In this document: positions 44,947-53,215 of the stretch, in pieces
Layout: each line of letters opens with the position of its first letter
Position numbering within the stretch: the first letter of the stretch is position 1
Source of the DNA: Candidatus Melainabacteria bacterium
GTDB taxonomy: Bacteria; Cyanobacteriota; Vampirovibrionia; Obscuribacterales; Obscuribacteraceae
Direction of reading: 5' to 3'
Length of the DNA stretch: 64,000 nucleotides
Assembly: GCA_016716405.1 (NCBI GenBank)
Contig: JADJWK010000001.1
Coordinates: forward strand, 2,604,001 to 2,668,000
Notes under the pieces: generated by a model
What the model saw: the letters and a program-made list of their open reading frames with translations, nothing else
What the model was told of the DNA's origin: nothing
Databases searched by the model: none
Program-made: the position numbers and the translations under genes

Positions 44947-44975
44947 TTCTCAGCGCCGGGGTAGCTTGCTATAGT
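44947..44975 (+). promoter_or_regulatory. Promoter of RNA copy 4
   Basis: TTCTCA (44947-44952), 17-nt spacer, TGC-TATAGT (44970-44975). Confidence 0.75.
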
Positions 44976-44981
44976 AATAAA

Positions 44982-45193
44982 TGTAGACGGTGAGCGTTCA
45001 TTGAGTGAGCGCTTCGAGCCGAGGGGCAATGCGGAAACACCAGGTTGGCGCCCAACCAGAGACCGCAGCATGAAGCCCGCCATGTGTGAAGGACTGGCTG
45101 AAGCACAAGGAAATACTTAGCCTGTTCGCAGCAGGCAGCCAGGAAGTAGCGAATAAGCCGCCGCGATGCAAATCGGGTGGCTTATTTGTTTTT
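44982..45193 (+). ncRNA. Structured small RNA, copy 4 of 4
   Basis: As copy 3 in domain II (linker AGAGACCGCAGC) and identical in domain III. The terminator has a third version, GAATAAGCCGCC/GGTGGCTTATTT, again paired on both arms, followed by GTTTTTGGGCTTTTTTT. It ends about 70 nt before dut, so any read-through would enter the dut-dap operon. Confidence 0.8.
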
Positions 45194-45261
45194 GGGCTTT
45201 TTTTCAGGAAGACTGGCTTGCTTCTTCCTTATACTTAGCTATTTGCCAACGGGAGATCGAA

Positions 45262-45717
45262 ATGAGCAAAGTTCGTCTGAAAATCGAGAAACTGTCCCAC
45301 TGTGTAGCCCTGCCCGACTACGCCACCGCCGGCTCGGCAGGTCTCGATCTCACCCTGGCAAGCGAGCTGGAAGTCGTGATTGGCGCCGGGGACCGCGCCA
45401 GGCTACCCACAGGCATCAAGGTGGAGATACCTTCTGGCTATGAAGGGCAGGTCCGGGCACGCTCGGGTCTGGCGGATCGCGCCGGTATCAGCCTGACCAA
45501 TTGTATCGGGACAATCGACAGCGATTACCGCGGAGAAGTCATGGTCTTGATCATCAATCATGGCAAGGAGCCTTATACATTCAAGCCCGGGGAGCGTATT
45601 GCCCAGCTCGTGGTCATGCCCGTGCCTCAAGTAGAGATCGAGGTGGTGGAGGCGGTCTCGAGCTCTTCCCGGGGCGAGGGCGGCTTCGGTTCCACAGGCA
45701 GGACGGCTCTCAAATAG
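45262..45717 (+). CDS. dut: dUTP diphosphatase
   Basis: A 151-residue trimeric dUTPase that hydrolyses dUTP to dUMP. All five motifs are seen: SAGLDL, RARSGLADRAGI, GTIDSDYRGEV, GERIAQLVV and RGEGGFGSTG at the C-terminus. The ATG at 45262 has GGGAGA 6-7 nt upstream; the open frame above it lies in the RNA terminator. A TATACT box is at 45230-45235. It is first in a run with dapB, asd, dapA and rnj (gaps 39, 82, 34 and 45 nt). Confidence 0.97.
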   Translation: MSKVRLKIEKLSHCVALPDYATAGSAGLDLTLASELEVVIGAGDRARLPTGIKVEIPSGYEGQVRARSGLADRAGISLTNCIGTIDSDYRGEVMVLIINHGKEPYTFKPGERIAQLVVMPVPQVEIEVVEAVSSSSRGEGGFGSTGRTALK

Positions 45718-45756
45718 ATATCTATATAAAGGACCGCGAGATCCACTGGAGGGAAA

Positions 45757-46575
45757 ATGACTATCAAGGTAGCCATCGCCGGGATAAACGGCAAGATGGG
45801 CAGAGCCTCGGCCCCCGCCATTGTCGGCGACCCGGATCTGTCCCTGGTGGGCGCCTTCGGCAGGAGCGACGCAGCTTATGTGGGCGCCGACATCGGCGAC
45901 CTGGTTCTGGGCAAGAGTCTGGGGGTCAAGGTGAGCAGGGATCTCGAGGACTGCCTGGCAACGACGGCGGGAAAGCCCGATGTCCTTCTCGAGTTCACCG
46001 TCGCTCCGTCGGCTCTAGAGCATGCCCGTATCTGTCTTTCCAGGGGGGTCCGGCCTCTGATCGGCACCTCCGGTCTCGTGGCTGCCGACTTTGCGCGGCT
46101 CTCCTCCTGGGTGGACGAGGCCGGTCTCGGGGCCATGGTGGTTCCCAATTTCTCGGTGGGCGCTGTCCTGATGATGGAGTTCGCCAGGCAGGCAGGCAAG
46201 CATTTCGGTCATGTCGAGGTGATCGAGATGCACGGGACCAAAAAGGTGGACGCCCCGTCGGGCACTGCCATGTACACCACCCGCAAGCTCGCCGAGGCTG
46301 CCAACGGGCGCACTTATAATCCCCGAGAAGTGCAGGATCACGAGCTCCTTGCCGGGTGCCGGGGCGGGGTCACCGAATCCGGGGTGAGGGTGCACTCTCT
46401 CCGGTTGCCCGGGCTTATCTCCCATCAGGACGTGGTTTTCGGCGGGGACGGAGAGCTTCTCTCTATAAGGCACGACAGCTTCAACACCAACTGCTTTCTC
46501 AAGGGCATTCTCATGAGTATCAAGGCTACCCATGGGATGAAGGGACTGACCGTGGGTCTCGAGAGCCTCCTTTGA
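45757..46575 (+). CDS. dapB: 4-hydroxy-tetrahydrodipicolinate reductase
   Basis: A 272-residue NAD(P)H-dependent reductase of the lysine/diaminopimelate pathway. Nucleotide motif AGINGKMGRAS; GTSGL; VPNFSVGAVLMM; substrate motif HGTKKVDAPSGTA. In the last, the usual double His (E-x-HH) is a single His followed by Gly; the Lys and DAPSGTA loop are kept, so the enzyme is probably active. The order dapB-asd-dapA matches the pathway. Confidence 0.96.
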   Translation: MTIKVAIAGINGKMGRASAPAIVGDPDLSLVGAFGRSDAAYVGADIGDLVLGKSLGVKVSRDLEDCLATTAGKPDVLLEFTVAPSALEHARICLSRGVRPLIGTSGLVAADFARLSSWVDEAGLGAMVVPNFSVGAVLMMEFARQAGKHFGHVEVIEMHGTKKVDAPSGTAMYTTRKLAEAANGRTYNPREVQDHELLAGCRGGVTESGVRVHSLRLPGLISHQDVVFGGDGELLSIRHDSFNTNCFLKGILMSIKATHGMKGLTVGLESLL

Positions 46576-46657
46576 GAATCTTCTGTAAAGCTGATTAGAA
46601 CCCGGATCTCGTCACATCATGACATTCATGCTAAATTGACAGCCGGAGGGAGCCCAG

Positions 46658-47695
46658 ATGTCAAACAAACCTGTTAACGTAGCAATCCTCGGTGCCACCG
46701 GCCGTGTCGGCCAGGAGCTCATCTCAGTGCTCGAGGAGCGCGACTTTCCTGTCGATCGTTTCGTTCCCCTGGCCAGCGCCCGCTCTGCCAATAGCAAGGT
46801 GCGCTTCAAAGGCGAGGAATTCGATGTCATCGAGGTGAGCGAAGAAGCCTTCAAGGACATCGATATCGTCCTGGCGTCCGCCGGCGCTTCGGTGAGCGAG
46901 AAATGGGTGAAGACCATTACCGGCTGCGGCGCCGTCATCATCGACAACTCCAGCGCTTTCAGGATGAAGCCCGAGGTACCGCTGGTGGTGCCGGAGGTGA
47001 ACGGCGAGACCCTTCGCCATCACAAGGGCGTGATCGCCAATCCCAACTGCTCGACTTCGCAGCTCGTCGTCGTGCTCAAGATCCTCCATGAGCTTGCCGG
47101 GCTCAAGCGTGTGATTGTTTCCACATATCAATCGGTGAGCGGCGCCGGCAAAGAAGCCATGGACGAGCTCGAGCATCAGTCCCGGGTGCTTCTCGAAGGC
47201 GCCGACGCCAGTGTCCGGGTCATGCCCAGACAGATTGCTTTCAATCTGATTCCCCAGATCGACGTTTTTCTCGAGGACGGCTATACGAAGGAGGAGGCGA
47301 AAGTGATCGAGGAGACCAGAAAGATCCTCGGCCTTCCGAATCTGCCCGTGACCTGCACGGCAGTGCGGGTGCCCGTGTCCATCGGGCACAGCGAGGCGGT
47401 CACCGTCGATCTCGAGAAGTCCGTCAGTCCGGCCCAGGTGAGGGAGAGTCTCGCCGATAGCCCGATCATCGAGATCTGGGACGAGCCGGAGAATCTCCGC
47501 TATCCTACCCCCATCGATTGCGCCGGGCAGGATCCGGTCTATGTGGGGCGGATCAGGCGCGATACATCGTCTGAGAATGGAATCAATCTCTGGGTCGTGG
47601 CCGACAATCTCCGTATAGGCGCCGCACTGAATGCGGTGCGAATTGCCGAGTATATTCTCGAGCACGACCTGCTCAAGCAAGCGGTAAAAAGCTGA
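46658..47695 (+). CDS. asd: Aspartate-semialdehyde dehydrogenase
   Basis: A 345-residue enzyme that reduces aspartyl phosphate to the semialdehyde, the branch point for lysine, threonine and methionine. GATGRVGQELI for NADP, DNSSAFRM, catalytic Cys131 in NPNCSTSQ, SVSGAGKEAMDEL and the C-terminal His in GHSEAVTVD. GGAGGGAG lies upstream of the ATG. Confidence 0.97.
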   Translation: MSNKPVNVAILGATGRVGQELISVLEERDFPVDRFVPLASARSANSKVRFKGEEFDVIEVSEEAFKDIDIVLASAGASVSEKWVKTITGCGAVIIDNSSAFRMKPEVPLVVPEVNGETLRHHKGVIANPNCSTSQLVVVLKILHELAGLKRVIVSTYQSVSGAGKEAMDELEHQSRVLLEGADASVRVMPRQIAFNLIPQIDVFLEDGYTKEEAKVIEETRKILGLPNLPVTCTAVRVPVSIGHSEAVTVDLEKSVSPAQVRESLADSPIIEIWDEPENLRYPTPIDCAGQDPVYVGRIRRDTSSENGINLWVVADNLRIGAALNAVRIAEYILEHDLLKQAVKS

Positions 47696-47729
47696 TTCTG
47701 TTGAACTGACTCACAAGAGGAGACGGGAA

Positions 47730-48653
47730 GTGGTCGAGAATGATGCGCCTCTGTTCGGACGGTTGATGACGGCAATGGTTACGCCGTTCGACGAGAAGGG
47801 CGATATCGACTATGCAGCCGTCCAGAAGATCGCCGCTCATTTGATCAAAACCGGAACCACTACCATCCTGGTGGCCGGGACCACAGGCGAGAGTCCGACT
47901 CTAACGGGGAGCGAGAAACTGGAGCTTCTCAGAAAGGTCGTCGAGCTCGCTAGAGGCAAAGCCAGGGTGCTTTTCGGCGCCGGCTCCAACAACACAGCCT
48001 CCTCCATCGAGACCTCACTGGCCGCCGAGAAGGCCGGAGCCGACGGGCTTCTCATCGTAGCTCCCTATTACAATAAGCCCAGCCAGGCAGGCATCAGGGC
48101 GCATGTGAAAGCCATTGCCGATGCCACCGAGCTTCCCCTGGTGATCTATAACATCCCGGGCCGAACCGGGATCAATATCGAGCCCGGTACAATGAAGCAG
48201 ATCGCCGAGGACAGCCCGACTGTCCACGCCATCAAGGATTCGGCAGGCAATGTCGATCAGACAGCCGAGCTTGCTGCCATCACTGGCGGGGCGTTTCGCA
48301 TCTATTCCGGGGATGACTATCTCACCCTTCCTATGGTCAGTGTCGGGGCTTGCGGAGTGGTGAGCGTGGCCAGTCACCTGATCGGCGCCGAGATCGTCGC
48401 CATGATCGAAGACGCCGTGGCCGGCAAGCTCGACCAGGCCCGTCAGGCTCATTACGAGCACTTGCCCGTCTTCAAGGGACTCTTCCAGGCTCCCAATCCC
48501 ACCTGTCTCAAATATATCCTCAAGAGGCTGGGATTCTGCCAGGAGTATCTGCGCTTGCCATTAGTCCCGCTCAGCGACGAGCAGAAAAGAGCCATGGATC
48601 GTCTGGTGGATGAGGCCGGCCTGGCATCCAGGCTGTCTTGTGTTTCCTCTTAG
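47730..48653 (+). CDS. dapA: 4-hydroxy-tetrahydrodipicolinate synthase
   Basis: A 307-residue aldolase that condenses pyruvate with aspartate semialdehyde. Motifs are GTTGESPTLT, YYNKPSQAGI, YNIPGRTGINI, Schiff-base Lys169 in HAIKDSAGN and SGDDYLTLPM. It starts at GTG with GAGGAGACGGGAA upstream. Its position before an RNase J gene repeats an arrangement known from Bacillus (asd-dapG-dapA-rnjB). Confidence 0.97.
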   Translation: MVENDAPLFGRLMTAMVTPFDEKGDIDYAAVQKIAAHLIKTGTTTILVAGTTGESPTLTGSEKLELLRKVVELARGKARVLFGAGSNNTASSIETSLAAEKAGADGLLIVAPYYNKPSQAGIRAHVKAIADATELPLVIYNIPGRTGINIEPGTMKQIAEDSPTVHAIKDSAGNVDQTAELAAITGGAFRIYSGDDYLTLPMVSVGACGVVSVASHLIGAEIVAMIEDAVAGKLDQARQAHYEHLPVFKGLFQAPNPTCLKYILKRLGFCQEYLRLPLVPLSDEQKRAMDRLVDEAGLASRLSCVSS

Positions 48654-48698
48654 ACTCCGGTATTTATGTAGATAGAGACAGTAAAGGAAGGATCCTCT

Positions 48699-50471
48699 TT
48701 GCCGCCGTCAAGCAGAAAAATCGACAGAACAGGCGGTAGCCAGACCACTCTCCGGATAATACCGCTTGGCGGTCTCGGCGAGATCGGCAAGAACACCATG
48801 GTGATCGCCTGCGGCGATGACATGATGCTTGTCGATGCCGGTCTGGCTTTCCCCAATGAGGACATGCTCGGTGTCGACCTGGTCCTTCCCGATATCACTT
48901 TCTTGAAAGAGAACGCCGCCAAGATCCGCGGTCTGGCCATCACCCACGGTCACGAGGACCATATCGGCGGGATTCCGTTTATTCTCAAAGAAGTTCCCAT
49001 CCCGGTCATCTACGGGCCGGCCCTGGCCCAGGGACTGCTCGAGTCCAAGCTCAAGGAAGCGGGGCTTTCGGCGCAGACCAGGCTCCAGATAGTCAAGCCG
49101 AGACAGAGGGTGAAGATCGGTTGTTTCGAGGTAGAGTTCATCCGCTGCACTCATTCGATCGCCGACAGCTTCAGCCTGGTGATCCGAACCCCGGTGGGCG
49201 TTCTGGTCCATACCGGCGATTTCAAATTCGACTTCACCCCGGTGGACGGCGAGCTCTACGATTTTGCCAGCCTGGCAAGAGCTTCTGAGGAAGGCATCCT
49301 GCTTCTCATGAGCGACAGCACCAATACCGAGCGCGATGGTTATACGCCCTCGGAAAAAACTGTCTGGAGCAAGCTCAATGAGGTTTTTGCCAGCGCCCGG
49401 CAGCGGATCATCGTCACCACTTTCGCCAGCAATGTGCACCGGGTCAGACAGGTGCTCAATGTCTCCATGCGTTATGGACGCAAAGTAGCGATCCTGGGCA
49501 GGTCCATGCTCAAGTTCGCCGACATAGCCCGGGAGCTGGGCTATATGAATTTCCCGGACGATCTGCTGGTGCCGGTGGAGCTTGTCAAAGACCTGCCCCT
49601 GGATAGAGTAGTGATTCTCACTACAGGGAGCCAGGGAGAGCCGCTCTCGGCCCTCACTCGCATCGCCAACGACGAGCATCGCCAGATCAAAGTGATGCCC
49701 GGCGATACGGTGATTATATCGGCGACTCCGATTCCCGGTAACGAGCGCTCTGTGGCCAATACCATCAACAATCTTTTCCTGCGCGGCGCCGATGTCGTCT
49801 ACGGGCGTGACGCCGGCGTCCATGTCTCCGGTCATGCCTGCCGGGAAGAGCAGAAGCTCATGCTCAATATCTGCAAACCCAAATTCTTCATGCCCATCCA
49901 CGGCGAGTACAGGATGCTTGTTCGTCACGCCGAGCTGGCCGTGGAATGTGGTGTCGAAGAAGAGAATACTTTCGTCATGGACAACGGCGATGTGCTCGAG
50001 ATAGGCCGGGAGCGCGGCAGGGTCGCAGACAGAGTCAAGGCCGGGATTATTCTCATAGATAGCAACCGGGACTGGCGGATCGATCAGACCATTGTCGAGG
50101 AGCGCCGGCGCCTGGCAAGTGACGGTCTGGTGACGGTGGTGGTGAGCGTGGGGGACCGGGGCAAGATCGTAGCCGGACCCGATGTCTCCATTCGTGGTGT
50201 GATTCTTCCCCGGGGAATGCCGGCGGAGGAGTTCGTTATCAAGGTCGAGGAGAAGGTGAAAAGCACCCTCGCCGACGCCTTCAAGTCCCAGAGTCTGCCG
50301 GCGGGGGACCTGAGCCAGTACCTGCAGGGAGGGCTCGAGAGCTTTTTCGAGAGCGAGATGCGCTCTCAGCCCCTGGTGCAGGTGCGGGTCAATACGGTGG
50401 GTGCCGAGGTCCTCGATAGTGGCGCCGGTTCGAGCGCCAACTCGGGTGCCAAGCGAGGCAACAAGTCCTAG
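48699..50471 (+). CDS. rnj: Ribonuclease J
   Basis: A 590-residue metallo-beta-lactamase/beta-CASP ribonuclease with 5'-3' exo- and endonuclease activity in mRNA decay and rRNA maturation. Zinc motif HGHEDHIGG, HTGDFKFD, MSDSTN, beta-CASP segment VTTFASNVHRVRQ, VILTTGSQGEP, HVSGHACREEQ and FMPIHGEYRML. A TTG start with AGGAAGG 6-7 nt upstream. The C-terminal domain is present (VKSTLADAFKSQ ...), followed by a short Ser/Gly tail. Confidence 0.97.
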   Translation: MPPSSRKIDRTGGSQTTLRIIPLGGLGEIGKNTMVIACGDDMMLVDAGLAFPNEDMLGVDLVLPDITFLKENAAKIRGLAITHGHEDHIGGIPFILKEVPIPVIYGPALAQGLLESKLKEAGLSAQTRLQIVKPRQRVKIGCFEVEFIRCTHSIADSFSLVIRTPVGVLVHTGDFKFDFTPVDGELYDFASLARASEEGILLLMSDSTNTERDGYTPSEKTVWSKLNEVFASARQRIIVTTFASNVHRVRQVLNVSMRYGRKVAILGRSMLKFADIARELGYMNFPDDLLVPVELVKDLPLDRVVILTTGSQGEPLSALTRIANDEHRQIKVMPGDTVIISATPIPGNERSVANTINNLFLRGADVVYGRDAGVHVSGHACREEQKLMLNICKPKFFMPIHGEYRMLVRHAELAVECGVEEENTFVMDNGDVLEIGRERGRVADRVKAGIILIDSNRDWRIDQTIVEERRRLASDGLVTVVVSVGDRGKIVAGPDVSIRGVILPRGMPAEEFVIKVEEKVKSTLADAFKSQSLPAGDLSQYLQGGLESFFESEMRSQPLVQVRVNTVGAEVLDSGAGSSANSGAKRGNKS

Positions 50472-50621
50472 CTCGGGGATCGCAGACTCTTAGAATTTAT
50501 TCAGTGTGGACGCTTCTGGATATCTTCAGTATGTCTAATGAGTATTTATCGGTCGAAGAGCCCAAAATGGATTAGCTGCGTCTTATTCAAGTGGTGTGCG
50601 CCGTCTCATTTATAGGACCCA
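50472..50621. other. Intergenic spacer after RNase J
   Basis: 150 bp without gene, repeat or clear promoter, between the rnj stop and the end of the minus-strand small RNA. Confidence 0.5.
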
Positions 50622-50728
50622 CAAAAGAACTTCCCTCCCCGAACAAAGAGGGAGGGAAGAGTTACCTGTGGTGGATTAGGTAAGGAGGAAACACGGCACC
50701 GGCGGGATTTCCACCCGCACCGCATCGT
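50622..50728 (-). ncRNA. Candidate small RNA with anti-Shine-Dalgarno segment
   Basis: On the minus strand an extended -10 box TGC-TATTAT (50735-50740) predicts a start near 50728. The ~107-nt transcript would form GCGGG/CCCGC (hairpin 1), a single-stranded TTTCCTCC, TTACCT/AGGTAA (hairpin 2) and a terminator CTTCCCTCCC/GGGAGGGAAG (50630-50659) followed by TTCTTTTG. The CCTCCTTA between hairpins matches the anti-SD end of 16S rRNA, so it could pair with ribosome sites. It could instead be the 3' UTR of sepF. Expression is unknown. Confidence 0.55.
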
Positions 50729-50871
50729 AAATACATAATAGCAGTGCTGACATCCGGTAGCTGTTAAAAAACTTGAAGAGCTAACAGGAGATGAGCCCGA
50801 ACGGCAGTAGCCTAAATTTGATTAATGACGGGCGTTTGGTGACTTCGCTCAGCGAAAGATCAGTGCCGAGA

Positions 50872-51384
50872 TTAATGCCGGAGCCAGGGGCTGGCGCTGC
50901 TCTGCGCCTCGCCGGCGGTGGCAGCGGGATAGAGGAAGTCCAGGGCGCCGATGTCATCGGGGATGGTGGTCTGGGATGCTTCTTTCTCTTCCTTGGCGTC
51001 TGCCGTGATCTTGATATTGCTCGGGCAGAATATATAGACCTGATCGCTGAGCTTGTGGAAATCGCCATCCAGGGCGGCCGAGGCACCGGCCACGAAGTCG
51101 ACCAGACGGCTGGCGTCCATCTTCTTCATATTCTCGAGAGAGATAGTGGTGGCGGCGCGGCCCCGAAGACATTCGACAATCTCGAGGGCCTCTTCGAAGC
51201 TCACGGGCGAGAAGATAGAAATCTGGGTGTTCATTCTTACCTGTGGTTGTTGTCTCACCGGTTGCATAGCGAGCATCCGCTTGTCCGTCAGGGCAGGGAA
51301 AAGGTCAACCACAGGCTTTTTGATCTGGTGGTTGTTGGACACCTTATTTGTGTCGGCGGTATTGGTTTTTACGTCGTCACTCAT
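50872..51384 (-). CDS. sepF: Cell division protein SepF
   Basis: A 170-residue protein with the SepF domain at about 52-135: RMNTQISIFSPVSFEEALEI, ECLRGRAATTISLENMKKMD, ASRLVDFVAGASAALDGD and VYIFCPSN. SepF anchors and organises FtsZ in Firmicutes, Actinobacteria and Cyanobacteria. The N-terminal membrane-binding amphipathic helix is not obvious: the first 45 residues are polar (SDDVKTNTADTNKVSNN), so the start or the anchoring mode may differ. It stands alone, 227 nt after ispD on the same strand. Confidence 0.9.
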   Translation of the reverse strand: MSDDVKTNTADTNKVSNNHQIKKPVVDLFPALTDKRMLAMQPVRQQPQVRMNTQISIFSPVSFEEALEIVECLRGRAATTISLENMKKMDASRLVDFVAGASAALDGDFHKLSDQVYIFCPSNIKITADAKEEKEASQTTIPDDIGALDFLYPAATAGEAQSSASPWLRH

Positions 51385-51611
51385 AGTTTTCCTTACCTTC
51401 TGGACTTTAACAGGATGCCGTTCTGCTACCTATTAATGTGTGTCTGTATATATGAATAAGCTTTTGCCATCTCAGGCGGTGCCAGGCGATGTTCCCATTC
51501 TATTCAATTCGGGGCAAACTGCAAGTAGTCGATCCGATGTCCATGATATTGAGTTCGGTGTCAGTCATGCTCCGGTGTTATCTTTCGAGGACTTGTCAAC
51601 TTGCTATATGG

Positions 51612-52373
51612 TCAGGATTTTATAATAGCCTTAGATTCCGCGTAATCATTTATCTGACCGAGAATATCGCTGAATGAGGCGGCTCTGTCTATGTCCTCGG
51701 GCACGGTTATCTTGAGATTATGGGCCCGGCTCTCGACGATTGTTACGCGCTTGCCGATTCCTTCCAGGAGCATCGCGTCATCGGTGGCTGTGAGCCCGCT
51801 GGAGGCTGCTTGCTCGTGGGCCTCGCGCAACCACTGGTAACGGCCCGCCTGGGGCGTGTGAGCCGCCCAGAGGTTGCGTCTGTCCAGAGTCTCGACGATG
51901 GCGCCCGACTCTACTTTTTTGATCGTATCGGCGACTTTGAGAGCCAGGGTGCACGCACCTGTGGCGGTGACCTCCTCTATAACCGCTTTCACCAGGGCCG
52001 GAGTCAGGAATGGTCTGGCAGCGTCATGGACGAGCACGAACTCCGGAGGCGCCGCCGTCAGGCTGGCCAGACCCAGGCGCACCGACTCCTGCCTGGTGTC
52101 GCCGCCGGGTACGAGCTCGATCTTTTTCAGGAAAGAGCCCAGACCGCGCCGGGCAAAAACCGAGTCCACGGTCGCTTTCATCTCTTCCAGCAGGGACTCC
52201 CTGCTCACCAGAGCGACCCTGTCGATATCGTCCATAGTGCTCAAACAGAGGAGAGACCATATGTAGATCGGATATCCGGAGATCTCGAAAAATTGCTTGG
52301 GTTTGTCGGCAGAAGAGAATCGGCTGCCTGTTCCGGCTGCCGCGATTATGGCGGCGACGCTTCCAGGGCTCAC
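51612..52373 (-). CDS. ispD: 2-C-methyl-D-erythritol 4-phosphate cytidylyltransferase
   Basis: A 253-residue enzyme of the MEP isoprenoid pathway that forms CDP-ME from MEP and CTP. CTP loop AAAGTGSRFSSADKPKQF, GGDTRQESVRLGL, VHDAARPFLTPALV, ALKVADTIKKV and TDDAMLLE. The GTG start overlaps the scpB stop (GTGA), so ispD is translationally coupled to the condensin genes. No ispF is adjacent. Confidence 0.96.
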   Translation of the reverse strand: MSPGSVAAIIAAAGTGSRFSSADKPKQFFEISGYPIYIWSLLCLSTMDDIDRVALVSRESLLEEMKATVDSVFARRGLGSFLKKIELVPGGDTRQESVRLGLASLTAAPPEFVLVHDAARPFLTPALVKAVIEEVTATGACTLALKVADTIKKVESGAIVETLDRRNLWAAHTPQAGRYQWLREAHEQAASSGLTATDDAMLLEGIGKRVTIVESRAHNLKITVPEDIDRAASFSDILGQINDYAESKAIIKS

Positions 52374-53215
52374 GCGAGGTCCGGATTGGGATTTTTCAGG
52401 ACCGCCATCTCACCGGTGGGTCTGGCGTCGAAGAACTCTACTCCTTCGACGACTTTTTCGGCTTCTGCCTCAGACTCGAACTCGGATCCCGGCTCAGATC
52501 CCGGCTCAGATTGGCGCTCGATTCCTGAGCTCTCTGTTCCCAGGTCCTCTGTCGCTCCATCTTCCGCCTCAGGCTGATGGTCTCGAGCATCGTTCTCAGG
52601 CTCTGAAACTGTCTTGGATTCGTCATCAGGGGGCTGGTACTCCGCATCGGTTGCTTCGGCCGGCGACCCTATCGGCTCGCCGTCTGGATCCGGCGAGGCA
52701 TCGAAGATCTCGCCGCTCTCTTTCTCGGAATCGCCAAGGAGCTGGCGCAAGGACTTTCCGTCTTTGGACAGACGGAAATACTCCTGGAACTTCTTTGTGG
52801 TGGTGAGGATGGGCGACCGCCCGCCATCTTCTCTCTTGTTCACCAGATCTCTCTCGGTGAGCTCTTTGATATGCTCGTAGGCTCCCTGACCGCGGATCTT
52901 GATGATCTCGGACTGGGCTACCGGTTGCTTGATGGCGATGGCCGAGAGAGTACGGATGAGAGCCGTAGGCATGTCCAGGGGCACGAACTCGTCCACCAGG
53001 GTCGAGTATTCGTCTTTGACCTGGATGATATAGCCGTTGTCGTCCGAGATCTCCAGACCGCCCTGACGCTCTTCGTATTCTCTGATCAATTCAAGGATGG
53101 TCTGGCGCACCACATTGACGTCTTCGCCGATCATCGTCGCCACGGCCTGGGCCTTCAGGGGATTCTCGGTAAGGAACAGGGCTGCCTCGACTTTTGCTTT
53201 GATTGGTTTATCCAT
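52370..53215 (-). CDS. scpB: Segregation and condensation protein B
   Basis: A 281-residue kleisin-associated winged-helix protein of the SMC-ScpAB condensin. The N-terminal part (KAKVEAALFLTENPLKAQAV; LSAIAIKQPVAQSEIIKIRG; RDLVNKREDGGRSPILTTTKKFQEYF) is typical. The C-terminal ~110 residues are an acidic Glu/Asp/Ser/Pro tail not seen in short homologues. It carries the motif GEIFDASPDPDG, which also occurs near the ScpA N-terminus. The ATG at 53215 overlaps the scpA stop by 8 nt. Confidence 0.94.
   Translation of the reverse strand: MDKPIKAKVEAALFLTENPLKAQAVATMIGEDVNVVRQTILELIREYEERQGGLEISDDNGYIIQVKDEYSTLVDEFVPLDMPTALIRTLSAIAIKQPVAQSEIIKIRGQGAYEHIKELTERDLVNKREDGGRSPILTTTKKFQEYFRLSKDGKSLRQLLGDSEKESGEIFDASPDPDGEPIGSPAEATDAEYQPPDDESKTVSEPENDARDHQPEAEDGATEDLGTESSGIERQSEPGSEPGSEFESEAEAEKVVEGVEFFDARPTGEMAVLKNPNPDLA

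Larger units (their letters stand above)
42529..45195 (+). repeat. Tandem array of four RNA-gene units (two of ~870 bp, two of ~490 bp)
   Basis: Each unit ends in the same RNA gene. Every unit carries a box like GTTTGTCAAGCTGT[C/A]AAAAACTTC (about 42880, 43752, 44235 and 44732), then CTTTTTCGAAAAA next to AAAATCGGGG, then the promoter. Units 1 and 2 also start with a related ~115-bp element (42529-42650 and 43398-43510: GTATAAC ... ATAGAGAC ... CTTAGTCCGA ... GCAGCAG); units 3 and 4 lack it. Units 3 and 4 are nearly identical over about 490 bp. No credible ORF exists in 42330-45261. Confidence 0.85.

Noticed and set aside
43119..45193. CRISPR array or retron
   Set aside because: Units are 490-870 bp with internal promoters; no short spacers, no cas gene and no reverse transcriptase nearby.
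50660..50730. Cobalamin- or FMN-riboswitch-like GGGTGGAAATCCCG on the minus strand
   Set aside because: The other conserved boxes of those riboswitches are missing, and no transport or synthesis gene follows.
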